The notes below the pieces were generated by a model. That model saw only the letters and a list, made by a program, of their open reading frames with translations. It ran no database searches and was not told the DNA's origin. A DNA stretch of 64,000 bases from Streptomyces rugosispiralis (lineage in GTDB: Bacteria > Actinomycetota > Actinomycetes > Streptomycetales > Streptomycetaceae), in contig NZ_JANIAA010000007.1 in NCBI RefSeq assembly GCF_024505145.1, positions 248,001 through 312,000 of the forward strand. The letters run 5' to 3'. Of this stretch, positions 24,893 to 33,989 are shown one piece after another. The position numbers and the translations under genes are program-made. Each line of letters begins with the position of its first letter. Position 1 is the first letter of the stretch.

Positions 24893-25990
24893 TCAACGGA
24901 CCCTGTCGGTTGGGCGGCTGACCGTCGAAGGGCTCACCGCTCCAGCGCCCCGCTCCGCCTCCTCACGGGCGCGCAGATCGCCGTGGAGACGGGCGAACAC
25001 CGCGCACACCACCGGCATGACCACCGGGGGCAGCAGGAGGAGGGCCACGGCCGTGGGGAGGATCATCACCAGCACGCCGGTGATCCACACGTTGTCGTCG
25101 CTGAGCCACAGCATGCCGAGTCCGGCGGGGTGGGCGAGGGGAGCGGCCGCGTAGCGGGCCGGCCAGAAGACGAGCACGGCGGCCGCGGCGACCAGGGTGC
25201 CCAGGCCGAGGGTGCGCCATCGTGCGCGGCGGGTCAGCACCCAGGAGCGGTACAACGCCACGAACGGGGAACGGCGTTCCAGCACCGTCTCGGCGGTGGC
25301 CAGCGACAGGCGGGAGTACAGCAGCGGGCCGAGACACCAGATGGCGATCGGCAACACCCACCCCACCAGCGTGTACTGCCAGGACGCGGTTTCGCCCAGC
25401 GGCGTGGTCTCCACACCGGGCACCTTGTTGCCGTCCACGAGGCTGAACAGCACCAGGCCCGCCATCACCACGGCGCCCACGGCCAGCCCGGTCAGCGCGT
25501 TGACCATGAGGGCGGCGGGGAGGCGCCGGCGGGTGCGCCGCCAGAGCTCGCGGGTGGTGAGCGGTCCGCCGTCGCGCGTGGCATGGGAGTCGCCGATGGC
25601 GTACGCGGTGTGCAGGACGGAGACGACGAGGAGTCCCAGTACGAGCAACAGCAGCGACACCACGAAACCGACCCTCACCAACGGGGGCAGGCCCCCGTCG
25701 GCGTAGGCCACGTAGGAGTCCTCGTTGGCGATGTTGCGGTCCGCGTAGTCCCGGACGCCCTCGAAGGTGTCCCATGCCGCCGCGAATCCGCCGGCCACGA
25801 TCGCGCAGCCGAGCACGGCTGTCAGGGCGGACACGTGGAGGGTGAAGCCGTACAGCGCGCCGCGGTAGCGCCTGACGACGCCCAGCGACGACCGGAGCGC
25901 CCCGCCGATGCCGCCGCCCGGCCGCTCGGGGGGATCACCGCCGATGCCGTCGGCCGCCCGGTCGGTCGACTGGGTTCCCTCGTGCGCCAT
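24893..25990 (-). CDS. Polytopic membrane protein of unknown function
   Basis: 365 aa with six or more hydrophobic segments (around residues 47-70, 107-130, 160-185, 205-225, 260-282, 305-340). A Gly/Pro-rich cytoplasmic N-terminus precedes them and a charged C-terminal tail (RLHGDLRAREEAERG) follows. The segment RTRRRLPAALMVNALTGLAVGAVV and the glycerophosphoryl-diester-like membrane layout resemble uncharacterised actinobacterial membrane proteins. ATG 25990 has a modest AGGTC upstream. No operon partner; it marks the end of the small-gene patch. Confidence 0.65.
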   Translation of the reverse strand: MAHEGTQSTDRAADGIGGDPPERPGGGIGGALRSSLGVVRRYRGALYGFTLHVSALTAVLGCAIVAGGFAAAWDTFEGVRDYADRNIANEDSYVAYADGGLPPLVRVGFVVSLLLLVLGLLVVSVLHTAYAIGDSHATRDGGPLTTRELWRRTRRRLPAALMVNALTGLAVGAVVMAGLVLFSLVDGNKVPGVETTPLGETASWQYTLVGWVLPIAIWCLGPLLYSRLSLATAETVLERRSPFVALYRSWVLTRRARWRTLGLGTLVAAAAVLVFWPARYAAAPLAHPAGLGMLWLSDDNVWITGVLVMILPTAVALLLLPPVVMPVVCAVFARLHGDLRAREEAERGAGAVSPSTVSRPTDRVR

Positions 25991-26133
25991 GACCTGTTCC
26001 GACCTCCGTGCGGCTACGTGGTGACGGCAGCCAAGACGTCATGCCGGGCGCGTGGGTTCCCCGGGACCCGGTTCGCTCCGGCAGGTCCAGGCTTCAGCCG
26101 ATGCGGTCGGCGAGGCCGACTGGGACAACTCCC

Positions 26134-26436
26134 CTACGAGGCCAACTGCTCATGTGCGGCGTGACCGGACCCGGTCGGCGCGACGCCGCCTTCGGGTTGG
26201 TTGATCTCGGCCCACACCGCGTCGAGGGAGAGGCCGAGGACATCGGCGATCGCCGCGATGGTGGGAAAGGCGGGGGTGGCCACGCGGCCCGACTCGATCT
26301 TCCGGAGGGTCTCCGGTGAGACATGTGCGTCAAGCGCGGTTTCGAGCATCGAGCGCTCTCCCCTGGCTCGACGTAGGAGGGCGCCGAGGCGCTGTCCGCG
26401 TTCGACCTCTGCGGGAGTGAGGGGCAACCTGACCAT
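26134..26436 (-). CDS. Short XRE family transcriptional regulator
   Basis: 100 aa. The helix-turn-helix covers residues about 12-70 (LGALLRRARGERSMLETAL, SPETLRKIESGRVATP, IADVLGLSLDAVW). No effector domain follows, so it is a single-domain repressor or activator. TAGAAT lies 7 bases before ATG 26436 on this strand and no ribosome site is present, so the mRNA is probably leaderless. Divergent, across 67 bp, from an extra methionine aminopeptidase gene. The pairing and the shared operator-like repeats suggest it controls that gene. Confidence 0.8.
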   Translation of the reverse strand: MVRLPLTPAEVERGQRLGALLRRARGERSMLETALDAHVSPETLRKIESGRVATPAFPTIAAIADVLGLSLDAVWAEINQPEGGVAPTGSGHAAHEQLAS

Positions 26437-26450
26437 GCCCACGATTCTAG

Positions 26451-26475
26451 TACCGGTATAGTATGGCCGGTATAG
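26451..26475. promoter_or_regulatory. Operator-like repeats between XRE and MetAP genes
   Basis: CCGGTATAGT occurs twice in direct orientation (from 26453 and from 26467, period 14). The first copy overlaps the 8-bp palindrome TACCGGTA (26451-26458). They fill the short divergent intergenic region and overlap the likely -10 of the XRE gene, as expected for an autoregulatory switch. Confidence 0.55.
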
Positions 26476-26503
26476 TTATTGGTTCGCATGAGAAGGGCGC
26501 CAC

Positions 26504-27286
26504 GTGATCGAGATCCTGAACGACACCAGACTGGCCCGGGCAAAAGACACGGGTGCCCTGGTCGCTCACATCCTGCAGACGTTGAAGAGCCGTAGCACGG
26601 TCGGCACGAACCTCCTGGACATCGACCGGTGGGCCAAGGCCATGATCGTCGAAGCGGGAGCGCAGTCCTGCTACGTGGACTACGAGCCGTCCTTCGGACG
26701 CGGCCCGTTCGGCCACTACATCTGCACGGCCGTCAACGACGCCGTGCTTCACGGACGGCCGTACGACTACACGCTTGCCGACGGCGATCTGCTGACCCTC
26801 GACCTCGCCGTCTCCACAGGCGGAGTCGCCGCGGACGCCGCCATCAGCTTCATCGTGGGCGACGCGAAGCCCCCGGAGAGCGTCGCGTTGATCGGTGCGA
26901 CCGAACGCGCGCTGGCCGCGGGGATCGCCGCTGCCGGGCCCGGGGCTCGCATCGGCGACATCTCCCATGCCATCGGCACGGTCCTCAGCGAGGCGGGGTA
27001 CCCGATCAACACCGAGTTCGGAGGTCATGGCATCGGATCGACGATGCACCAGGACCCGCATGTCGCGAACACCGGACGGCCCGGCCGGGGATACAAGCTG
27101 CGCCCCGGGCTGCTGCTGGCTCTGGAGCCGTGGGTCATGGCGGACACCGCTGTACTCGTCACCGATGCCGACGGGTGGACGCTCCGAAGCGCGACAGGCT
27201 GCCGGACGGCTCACAGCGAGCACACGATCGCCATCACCGGCGACGGAGCCGAGATCCTCACCTTGCCGAAGCAGGCGCAGCCGTAA
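26504..27286 (+). CDS. map: Type I methionine aminopeptidase, accessory copy
   Basis: 260 aa, M24A family. All five metal ligands are present and correctly spaced: Asp100, Asp111, His175 (GGHGIG), Glu208 (LLALEPWV) and Glu239 (HSEHTIA). The substrate-site His83 (NDAVLHGRP) is kept too. There is no N-terminal zinc-finger or SH3-binding extension. It removes N-terminal Met from nascent proteins. The GTG start is preceded by AAGGGCG. The housekeeping map gene of Streptomyces normally lies in the ribosomal-protein region, so this regulated copy beside an XRE gene is likely a conditional or resistance isoform. That inference is not proven by the sequence. Confidence 0.88.
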   Translation: MIEILNDTRLARAKDTGALVAHILQTLKSRSTVGTNLLDIDRWAKAMIVEAGAQSCYVDYEPSFGRGPFGHYICTAVNDAVLHGRPYDYTLADGDLLTLDLAVSTGGVAADAAISFIVGDAKPPESVALIGATERALAAGIAAAGPGARIGDISHAIGTVLSEAGYPINTEFGGHGIGSTMHQDPHVANTGRPGRGYKLRPGLLLALEPWVMADTAVLVTDADGWTLRSATGCRTAHSEHTIAITGDGAEILTLPKQAQP

Positions 27287-27366
27287 GGCCGGGTGGTCTC
27301 GGCCCCGGATCGCTCGTCCCACTCCCCCGTGCCGGACGGTCCGTCGTCCGTTCAGCCGCCGGAGGC

Positions 27367-30054
27367 TCAGCGCATCAGGACTCCCGCCGCCTCGGACGCG
27401 GCCTCCGAGGGGAGGGCGATGAGGCCCGGTTCCGCGGGGTGGGAGAGGAGGGGGTGGGTGGGGAGGACGCGGATGGTGTAGCCGAAGGGGCCGGTGCGGT
27501 TGAGGGCCAGGGGGGCTTCATAGCGGCGGCTGCCTTCGAGGTCGGGGCCCGCGGTGGGTTTGAGGGGAACGTGGGTGGCGTCGGTGATGCGGTCGGTGTC
27601 GTCCACACGGCCGGCCACGGCCTGGACCTCGACGTCCGCCGGGTCCAGGGCGCCGAGGCGCACCCGGACGCGGAGGGAGAGCGTCGAGCCGAGTTCGGCG
27701 GCGCCGCCCGGGGCGGGTGGGGTGAGGTGGGCCTCTACGTGGTCGACGGCGACGTCCGGCCAGGCGGCGCGGATCCGGGTCTTCCAGGCGGCCAGTTCGG
27801 CGGCCGCCTCGAGGTTCAGGGCGCGGTGGGAGCGGGCGGCCGGGGCGTAGAGGCGCTCGACATATTCGCGGACCATGCGGCCCGCGAGCACCTTGGGGCC
27901 GAGGGTGGTGAGGGTGCGCCGGACCATGGCGATCCAGCGGCCGGGGAGGCCGTCCAGGCCGCGGTCGTAGAAGCGCGGGGCGACCCGCTGCTCCAGCAGG
28001 TCGTAGAGGGCGGCGGCCTCCAGGTCGTCGCGGCGGGTCTCGTCGATGGCGTCGCCGTCGGCGGTGGGGATGGCCCAGCCGAAGTCCGGCTCGTACCACT
28101 CGTCCCACCAGCCGTCGAGGACGGAGAGGTTGAGACAGCCGTTCAGGGCCGCCTTCATACCGCTGGTGCCGCATGCCTCCAGCGGGCGCAGCGGGTTGTT
28201 GAGCCAGACGTCGCAGCCGGGGTAGAGGTTCTGGGCCATGCCCATGCCGTAGTCGGGCAGGAAGACCAGGCGGTGGCGGACCCGGGGGTCGTCGGCGAAG
28301 CGGACGAGTTCCTGGACGAGGCGCTTGCCGCCGTCGTCGGCCGGGTGGGCCTTGCCCGCGACGACGATCTGGACCGGCCGCTCGGGGTGGAGCAGCAGCT
28401 CCATCAGCCGGTCCTGGTCGCGCAGCATCAGGGTGAGCCGCTTGTAGGAGGGGACGCGGCGGGCGAAGCCGATGGTGAGGACGTCGGGGTCGAGCGCCCC
28501 GTCGATCCAGCCGAGCTCGGCGGTGCCCGCGCCGCGCTGCCGCCAGGAGGCGTACAGCCGCTGCCGGGCCTCGGCGACCAGCCGCTTGCGCAGGGTGCGG
28601 CGCAGCTCCCACAGCTCGGAGTCGCCGAGGTGGCCGAACTGGCGGGCGCCCAGCCGGGTGACCTCGGGGGCCGTCCAGGTGGGTGCGTGCACCCCGTTGG
28701 TGACGGAGGTGATGGGCACCTCCTCGGGGTCGAAGCCCGGCCAGAGCCCGGCGAACATCTCCCGGCTGACGCGGCCGTGCAGGGTGGACACCCCGTTGGC
28801 GCGCTGGGCCAGCCGCAGCCCCATCACGGCCATGTTGAAGAGGTTGGGTTCCCCGCCGGGGTACGTCTCCATGCCGAGCGCGAGGATCCGCTCGACCTCG
28901 ATCCCGGGCAGCTCGGCGTCGTCCCCGAAGTGGCGGGCGACCAGCTCGCGGTCGAAGCGGTCGATCCCGGCGGGCACGGGGGTGTGGGTGGTGAAGACGG
29001 TCCCGGCCCGCACCGCCTCAAGGGCGGCGTCGAAGCCGGCCCCGTCGGCGATCAGTTCGCGGATGCGCTCCAGGCCCTGGAATCCGGCGTGGCCCTCGTT
29101 GGTGTGGAACACCTCGGGCTCGGGGTGGCCGGTGAGCCCGCAGTACGCGCGCAGGGCGCGGACGCCGCCGATGCCCAGCAGCATCTCCTGGAGCAGCCGG
29201 TGCTCGCTGCCGCCGCCGTAGAGCCGGTCGGTGACCTCGCGCTCGCCGTGGCCGTTCTCCTCCACGTCGGAGTCGAGCAGCAGCAGGGGCACCCTGCCCA
29301 CCTGGGCCTGCCAGACGCGGGCGTGGAGCGGTCGGCCGCCGGGCAGGGTGAGCGGGATCCGGACGGGCCGGCCGTCCGCCTCGCACAGCTGGGTGAGCGG
29401 GAGCTCGTCGGGGTCGAGGACCGGATACTGCTCCTGCTGCCAGCCGTCGCGGGAGAGCGACTGCCGGAAGTAGCCGTGGCGGTAGAGCAGTCCGACGCCC
29501 ATCAGGGGGACGCCGAGGTCGCTGGCGGCCTTGAGGTGGTCTCCGGCGAGGATGCCGAGGCCGCCGGAGTATTGGGGCAGGGCGGCGGTGATCCCGAATT
29601 CCGGCGAGAAGTAGGCGATGGCGGTGGGGAGCCCGGACGGGGCGGGCGCGTCTGGGGGTACGGACGCGTCTGGGGGTACGGGCGCGTCCGGGGGTACGGG
29701 CGCCACGGGAGCCGCGGACTCGACGGGGATCGGCCCGGCTCTGTCCTCGGCGGCGACCCGCCCCTGATACCACCGGGGCCCGGTCAGATAGTCGTGCAGA
29801 TCATCCGCGGCCGCCGTGAGACGGCGCAGGAAGGAGCGGTCCTCGGCGAGGTCCGCGAGGCGGGAGAGGGGCACGGCGCCCAGCAGCCGCACCGGGTCGC
29901 CGCCTGACTCCCGCCATCCCTCGGGGTCCACGGACTCGAAGAGCTCGCGGGTCTCGGGGTGCCAGGACCAGCGCAGATTGCGCGCCAGCCGGTTGAGCGG
30001 TCGCAGGGGCTCCGGAAGGACGGGGCGCACGCTGAATCGACGAATGGCCTTCAC
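27367..30054 (-). CDS. glgP: Alpha-glucan (maltodextrin/glycogen) phosphorylase
   Basis: 895 aa, GT35 family of the actinobacterial short type with an N-terminal DUF3417 region (residues about 10-120, NLRWSWHPETRELFESVDPEGW). The pyridoxal-phosphate lysine is Lys634 in EACGTSGMKAALNG. It phosphorolyses alpha-1,4 glucan to glucose-1-phosphate, or, in the GlgE context, may act on maltosyl units. GTG 30054 opens KAIRRFSVRP, the family start. A low-complexity insert (PPDAPVPPDASV) at about residue 120-135 comes from an 18-bp DNA repeat. It is divergent from the polysaccharide lyase genes instead of directly from glgE. Confidence 0.93.
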   Translation of the reverse strand: MKAIRRFSVRPVLPEPLRPLNRLARNLRWSWHPETRELFESVDPEGWRESGGDPVRLLGAVPLSRLADLAEDRSFLRRLTAAADDLHDYLTGPRWYQGRVAAEDRAGPIPVESAAPVAPVPPDAPVPPDASVPPDAPAPSGLPTAIAYFSPEFGITAALPQYSGGLGILAGDHLKAASDLGVPLMGVGLLYRHGYFRQSLSRDGWQQEQYPVLDPDELPLTQLCEADGRPVRIPLTLPGGRPLHARVWQAQVGRVPLLLLDSDVEENGHGEREVTDRLYGGGSEHRLLQEMLLGIGGVRALRAYCGLTGHPEPEVFHTNEGHAGFQGLERIRELIADGAGFDAALEAVRAGTVFTTHTPVPAGIDRFDRELVARHFGDDAELPGIEVERILALGMETYPGGEPNLFNMAVMGLRLAQRANGVSTLHGRVSREMFAGLWPGFDPEEVPITSVTNGVHAPTWTAPEVTRLGARQFGHLGDSELWELRRTLRKRLVAEARQRLYASWRQRGAGTAELGWIDGALDPDVLTIGFARRVPSYKRLTLMLRDQDRLMELLLHPERPVQIVVAGKAHPADDGGKRLVQELVRFADDPRVRHRLVFLPDYGMGMAQNLYPGCDVWLNNPLRPLEACGTSGMKAALNGCLNLSVLDGWWDEWYEPDFGWAIPTADGDAIDETRRDDLEAAALYDLLEQRVAPRFYDRGLDGLPGRWIAMVRRTLTTLGPKVLAGRMVREYVERLYAPAARSHRALNLEAAAELAAWKTRIRAAWPDVAVDHVEAHLTPPAPGGAAELGSTLSLRVRVRLGALDPADVEVQAVAGRVDDTDRITDATHVPLKPTAGPDLEGSRRYEAPLALNRTGPFGYTIRVLPTHPLLSHPAEPGLIALPSEAASEAAGVLMR
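29647..29704. repeat. 18-bp tandem repeat inside glgP
   Basis: About three copies of an 18-bp unit (GCGTCTGGGGGTACGGAC type) at 29647-29704 encode the PPDAPV/PPDASV repeats of the phosphorylase. The period is a multiple of three, so copy-number change keeps the frame. Confidence 0.8.
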
Positions 30055-30192
30055 CCTTCGACGGTAGCGGCCGACGAGTCCCTGTTTCGGCTGTTTCGCC
30101 CCGCTCCCGAGAAGTCGGCCCGAAGGCGGCAACCTTTCCGGCCAAGGGGACGACTAGGGGTCACACCTTCCCCCCATGCCTTGGAGGACCAC

Positions 30193-32121
30193 GTGCGCTC
30201 TCGGGACAGTTCGCACACTCCGCCCCCCGCTGATCCGCCCAGACCCACCCCGCGCAGGGGCCGGACGGGGCTACCCCGTGTCCGGACGCTGGCCGCCGTC
30301 TGCGCGGCGGGCGCGCTGACCGTCACCTCGCTGGTGAGCGTCTCGGAGGCCGCCGAGGGCAAGGGGCCCACACCGAGGGCGGCCGCCACGGCCCAGCTGG
30401 AGAAGCTGGACCGGGGGCTGGTGAGCGTGCACACCGGCAATGACAACCTGGTCAGCTGGCGCTGGCTGGCCACCGACCCGGACGGTGTGACGTTCAACCT
30501 CTACCGGGGCGGCGTCAAGGTCAACTCCTCCCCCATCACCACGGCCAACTACCTCCATAAGGACGCCCCGAACAGCGCGGACTACACCGTGCGGGCCATC
30601 GTGGGCGGGGCGGAGCAGCCCGCCTCGCCGAGCGCGATCCAGTTCCGCCCCGGGTACTACGATGTGCCGATCTCACCCCCGGCGGGCGGCTCGGACTACA
30701 CCTATGAGGCCAATGACGCCTCGGTGGGCGACCTCGACGGCGACGGCGACCTGGACTTCGTCCTGAAGTGGCAGCCGACCAACGCCAAGGACAACTCCCA
30801 GTCGGGCGTCACCGGCGACACCATCGTGGACGGCTATACCCTCCAGGGGCAGCGGCTGTGGCGGATCGACCTGGGCCGGAACATCCGCTCCGGCGCCCAC
30901 TACACCCAGTTCCAGGTGTACGACTACGACGGCGACGGCCAGGCCGAGATCGCGATGAAGACCGCGGACGGCACGGTCGACGGCGCCGGTAAGACCATCG
31001 GCAGCGCCTCCGCCGACTACCGCAACTCCAGCGGCTATGTGCTCGGCGGACCCGAATATCTGACGATGTTCAACGGCCGTACGGGCGCCGCGATGAGCAC
31101 GGTGGACTACGTCCCGCCGCGCGGCACGGTCTCCTCCTGGGGCGACTCCTACGGCAACCGCGTGGACCGCTTCCTGGCCGGGACGGCGTATCTCAACGGC
31201 TCCACCCCCTCGCTGATCGAGGCGCGCGGCTACTACACCCGCACTGTGATCTCCGCCTGGAGGTTCAGCGGAGGCCAGCTCACCCGGCAGTGGACGTTCG
31301 ACACCAACAGCTCCACCAACACCGGCAAGGGCTACGACGGCCAGGGCAACCACGCGCTGGCCACCGGGGACGTGGACGGCGACGGCAGGGACGAGATCGT
31401 CTACGGCTCGATGGCCGTGGACGACAACGGCTCGGGGCTGTGGACGAACAGGAACGGCCACGGCGACGCCGCCCACCTCGGCGACCTCGACCCCTCCCGG
31501 GCGGGTCTGGAGTACTTCAAGGTGGACGAGGACTCCGCCAAGCCGGGTTCGTACTTCGCCGACGCCCGCACCGGCCAGGTGCTGTGGTCCACCGCGTCCG
31601 GCGGCGACAACGGGCGCGGCGTGGCCGATGACATCTGGGCGGGCAACGACGGCGCCGAGATGTGGTCCGCGCGGGACGACCAGATCCGCGACGAGGGCGG
31701 CGGCGCCAAGGGCCGCAAGCCCTCCTCGGTCAACTTCCTGGCCTGGTGGGACGGCGATCCGGTGCGCGAGCTGCTGGACGGCACCCACATCGACAAGTAC
31801 GGCACCTCCGGTGACACCCGGCTGCTCACCGGCTCCGGGGTGCACTCCAACAACGGCACCAAGGCCACCCCGTCGCTGTCCGGCGACATCCTCGGCGACT
31901 GGCGCGAGGAGGTGGTCTGGCCGACCAGCGACAACAAGGCGCTGCGGATCTACTCCACGCCGTACGAGACCGATCGGAAGATCACCACGCTGCTCCACGA
32001 CCGGCAGTACCGCGAGGCGCTGGCCTGGCAGAACACCGCCTACAACCAGCCCCCGCACCCCAGTTTCTTCATCGGCAACAAGATGGCGACCCCGCCGCGG
32101 CCGGCCATCACCACTCCGTGA
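30193..32121 (+). CDS. Secreted rhamnogalacturonan lyase (PL11)
   Basis: 642 aa from GTG 30193 (TTGGAGG five bases upstream). Signal peptide with hydrophobic core at about 35-55. The mature part has a short beta-sandwich domain and an eight-bladed propeller with calcium-binding DxDGDGxxD repeats (DLDGDGDLDF, YDYDGDGQAE, DVDGDGRDE), as in Bacillus YesW/YesX. Conserved WGDSYGNRVDRFLAGTAYL and LGDWREEVVWP blocks support PL11. It cleaves the rhamnose-galacturonate backbone of pectin outside the cell by beta-elimination. It is 26 bp upstream of a pectate lyase, so the two probably form a plant cell-wall operon. Confidence 0.9.
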   Translation: MRSRDSSHTPPPADPPRPTPRRGRTGLPRVRTLAAVCAAGALTVTSLVSVSEAAEGKGPTPRAAATAQLEKLDRGLVSVHTGNDNLVSWRWLATDPDGVTFNLYRGGVKVNSSPITTANYLHKDAPNSADYTVRAIVGGAEQPASPSAIQFRPGYYDVPISPPAGGSDYTYEANDASVGDLDGDGDLDFVLKWQPTNAKDNSQSGVTGDTIVDGYTLQGQRLWRIDLGRNIRSGAHYTQFQVYDYDGDGQAEIAMKTADGTVDGAGKTIGSASADYRNSSGYVLGGPEYLTMFNGRTGAAMSTVDYVPPRGTVSSWGDSYGNRVDRFLAGTAYLNGSTPSLIEARGYYTRTVISAWRFSGGQLTRQWTFDTNSSTNTGKGYDGQGNHALATGDVDGDGRDEIVYGSMAVDDNGSGLWTNRNGHGDAAHLGDLDPSRAGLEYFKVDEDSAKPGSYFADARTGQVLWSTASGGDNGRGVADDIWAGNDGAEMWSARDDQIRDEGGGAKGRKPSSVNFLAWWDGDPVRELLDGTHIDKYGTSGDTRLLTGSGVHSNNGTKATPSLSGDILGDWREEVVWPTSDNKALRIYSTPYETDRKITTLLHDRQYREALAWQNTAYNQPPHPSFFIGNKMATPPRPAITTP

Positions 32122-32147
32122 AACCCCCACCAAGAAGGAGATCCGAC

Positions 32148-32942
32148 ATGGCTGAACAACGCACCAGGCACCGGGCGCTGGCCGGGGCCCTCGGCGCCAT
32201 CGCGCTCACCGCGGGCGCGATCACCACCGGTCTGACCCTGCCCACGGCCTCCGCCGCCACCTGGCCCACGCCCAGCGGCAGCCCGCAGGCGGTCACCAAG
32301 ACCATCCCCGTCAGCGGGTCCATGGACGGCGGGATGAAGCGCTACTACGGCTCCGGCGACCTCGGCACCGGCGGCCAGGACGAGGACCAGGACCCGCTGT
32401 TCGAGCTGGCGGACGGCGCCACCCTGAAGAACGTCATCCTCGGCGCCCCGGCCGCCGACGGCGTCCACTGCAAGGGCAGCTGCACGATCCAGAACGTGTG
32501 GTGGGAGGACGTCGGCGAGGACGCCGCCACCTTCCGGGGCACCGGCAAGACGTACAACGTGATCGGCGGCGGCGCCCGCAAGGCGTCGGACAAGGTGTTC
32601 CAGTTCAACGGCGGCGGCACGCTCAACATCTCGAACTTCGCCGTCCAGGACTTCGGCAAGCTGGTCCGCTCGTGCGGCAACTGCTCCTCGCAGTACAAGC
32701 GCACCATCAATGTGAGCAACACCGAGGTCACCGCCCCGGGCAAGGCCATCGGCGGGATCAACACCAACTACGGCGACTCGCTGACCCTGCGCGGAATCAC
32801 CGTCATCGGGGACAGCAGCAAGAAGATCGTCCCGTGCCAGAAGTACATCGGGAACAACACGGGCAAGGAGCCGACCGAGAACGGCAGCGGTCCGGACGGC
32901 ACCTACTGCAAGTACAGCTCGTCCGACATCACCTACCGGTGA
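32148..32942 (+). CDS. Secreted pectate lyase (PL3)
   Basis: 264 aa with AAGGAGATC before ATG 32148 and a signal peptide ending near ASAATWP (about residue 36). The mature domain shows the PL3 beta-helix signatures LKNVILGAPAADGVHCKGSCTI, WWEDVGEDAATF and CGNCSSQYKR, with paired cysteines. It cleaves de-esterified pectin (polygalacturonate) in the presence of calcium. It lies directly after the rhamnogalacturonan lyase, giving a two-gene pectin-degrading unit, and a strong hairpin follows. Confidence 0.92.
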   Translation: MAEQRTRHRALAGALGAIALTAGAITTGLTLPTASAATWPTPSGSPQAVTKTIPVSGSMDGGMKRYYGSGDLGTGGQDEDQDPLFELADGATLKNVILGAPAADGVHCKGSCTIQNVWWEDVGEDAATFRGTGKTYNVIGGGARKASDKVFQFNGGGTLNISNFAVQDFGKLVRSCGNCSSQYKRTINVSNTEVTAPGKAIGGINTNYGDSLTLRGITVIGDSSKKIVPCQKYIGNNTGKEPTENGSGPDGTYCKYSSSDITYR

Positions 32943-32956
32943 TGTGCGGCTGACCG

Positions 32957-32995
32957 CGCGCCGTGCCTGACCCTCACAGGGACAGGCACGGCGCG
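32957..32995 (+). terminator. Hairpin after the pectate lyase
   Basis: A perfect 13-bp stem (32957-32969 with 32983-32995) and a 13-base loop, starting 15 bases after the stop codon. No T tract follows, but such GC-stem terminators are usual in Streptomyces. It separates the lyase operon from the XRE gene. Confidence 0.7.
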
Positions 32996-33019
32996 TGCCC
33001 ATGCCGGACACTGGTGGGT

Positions 33020-33883
33020 ATGGACACACCTGCCGAGCTGGGAAGTTTTCTGCGCACCCGCCGCGCCGGGCTGCGTCCCGAGGACGTCGGCCTGGTCGCG
33101 TACGGGACCCGGCGCCGGGTCCCGGGGCTGCGCCGCGAGGAGCTGGCGCAGCTGGCCGGGGTGAGCGCGGCGTACTACACCCGGCTGGAGCAGGGCCAGT
33201 CCACCGGCGCCTCGGACGGGGTGCTGGACGCGATCGCCCGCGCGCTCCGGCTGAGCCAGGACGAGCGGGCGCACCTCGGCAACCTGGCCCGTCCGCCGCG
33301 CGCCGGGCGCCGCCCCGCGCGGCGCGCCGAGTCCGCGCGCCCGGCGACCCGGCGGCTGCTCGCCGCGATGGACGGCGTACCGGCCGTGGTCCTCGGTCCG
33401 CGCTTCGACGTCCTGGCGTGGAATCCGCTGGGGCACGCGCTGATCGCCGGGCATCTGCCCGCCGACGCGCCCGAGCGCCCCGGCGACCGGCCCAACACCC
33501 AGCGGATGCTGTTCCTCGACCCCCACACCCGTGAGCTGTATCCGGACTGGAAGGGCGAGGCGCGGCGCGCGGTCTCCTCGCTGCGGGTGGTGGCGGGGGC
33601 GCACCCCGACGACCGTCGGCTGGCCGAGCTGATCGGCGAACTGTCCATGAAGAGCGGGGAGTTCGCGGCGCTGTGGTCGCGCCACCCGGTGCGCCGGTGC
33701 GCCTTCGGCACCAAGTCCTTCCACCATCCGCTGGTGGGGCCGCTGGAGCTGGACTTCGAGATGACCCGGCTGCCGGACTCGGGGGGCCAGGCCCTGCTGA
33801 TGTACGGGGCGGAGCCGGGGTCGCCGTCGGAGGCGGCGCTGCGGCTGCTGTCGAGGGAGGCGGTCGCGTTTTACGCCCCCTGA
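33020..33883 (+). CDS. XRE regulator with MmyB-like ligand-binding domain
   Basis: 287 aa. Helix-turn-helix at about 8-75 (LGSFLRTRRAGLRPEDVG, VPGLRREELAQLAGVS, YYTRLEQGQ), then the C-terminal MmyB-like PAS-type domain (VLGPRFDVLAWNPLGHALI, MLFLDPHTRELYPDW, GTKSFHHPLVGPLELDFE). Family members often regulate a nearby dehydrogenase or secondary-metabolite gene. Here the neighbours are pectin lyases and a subtilisin, with no oxidoreductase partner, so the target is unclear. GGTGGG lies immediately before the ATG. Confidence 0.88.
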   Translation: MDTPAELGSFLRTRRAGLRPEDVGLVAYGTRRRVPGLRREELAQLAGVSAAYYTRLEQGQSTGASDGVLDAIARALRLSQDERAHLGNLARPPRAGRRPARRAESARPATRRLLAAMDGVPAVVLGPRFDVLAWNPLGHALIAGHLPADAPERPGDRPNTQRMLFLDPHTRELYPDWKGEARRAVSSLRVVAGAHPDDRRLAELIGELSMKSGEFAALWSRHPVRRCAFGTKSFHHPLVGPLELDFEMTRLPDSGGQALLMYGAEPGSPSEAALRLLSREAVAFYAP

Positions 33884-33989
33884 TGCGCCCTTGTCGGGAT
33901 CTTTCGTCCCACGCGACGCTAGGGCCCTTCTGACGGATCTCCGCGGAAGAAGGACCCAAGCGCCGTCGAGTTGGGGAGGGGATCGTTCC

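Noticed and set aside
26629..29907. Very long open frame on the plus strand opposite glgP (1092 codons)
   Set aside because: Its translation is low-complexity Gly/Ala/Val/Arg without domains, and it lies antisense to a well-supported phosphorylase; it comes from high-GC third positions.
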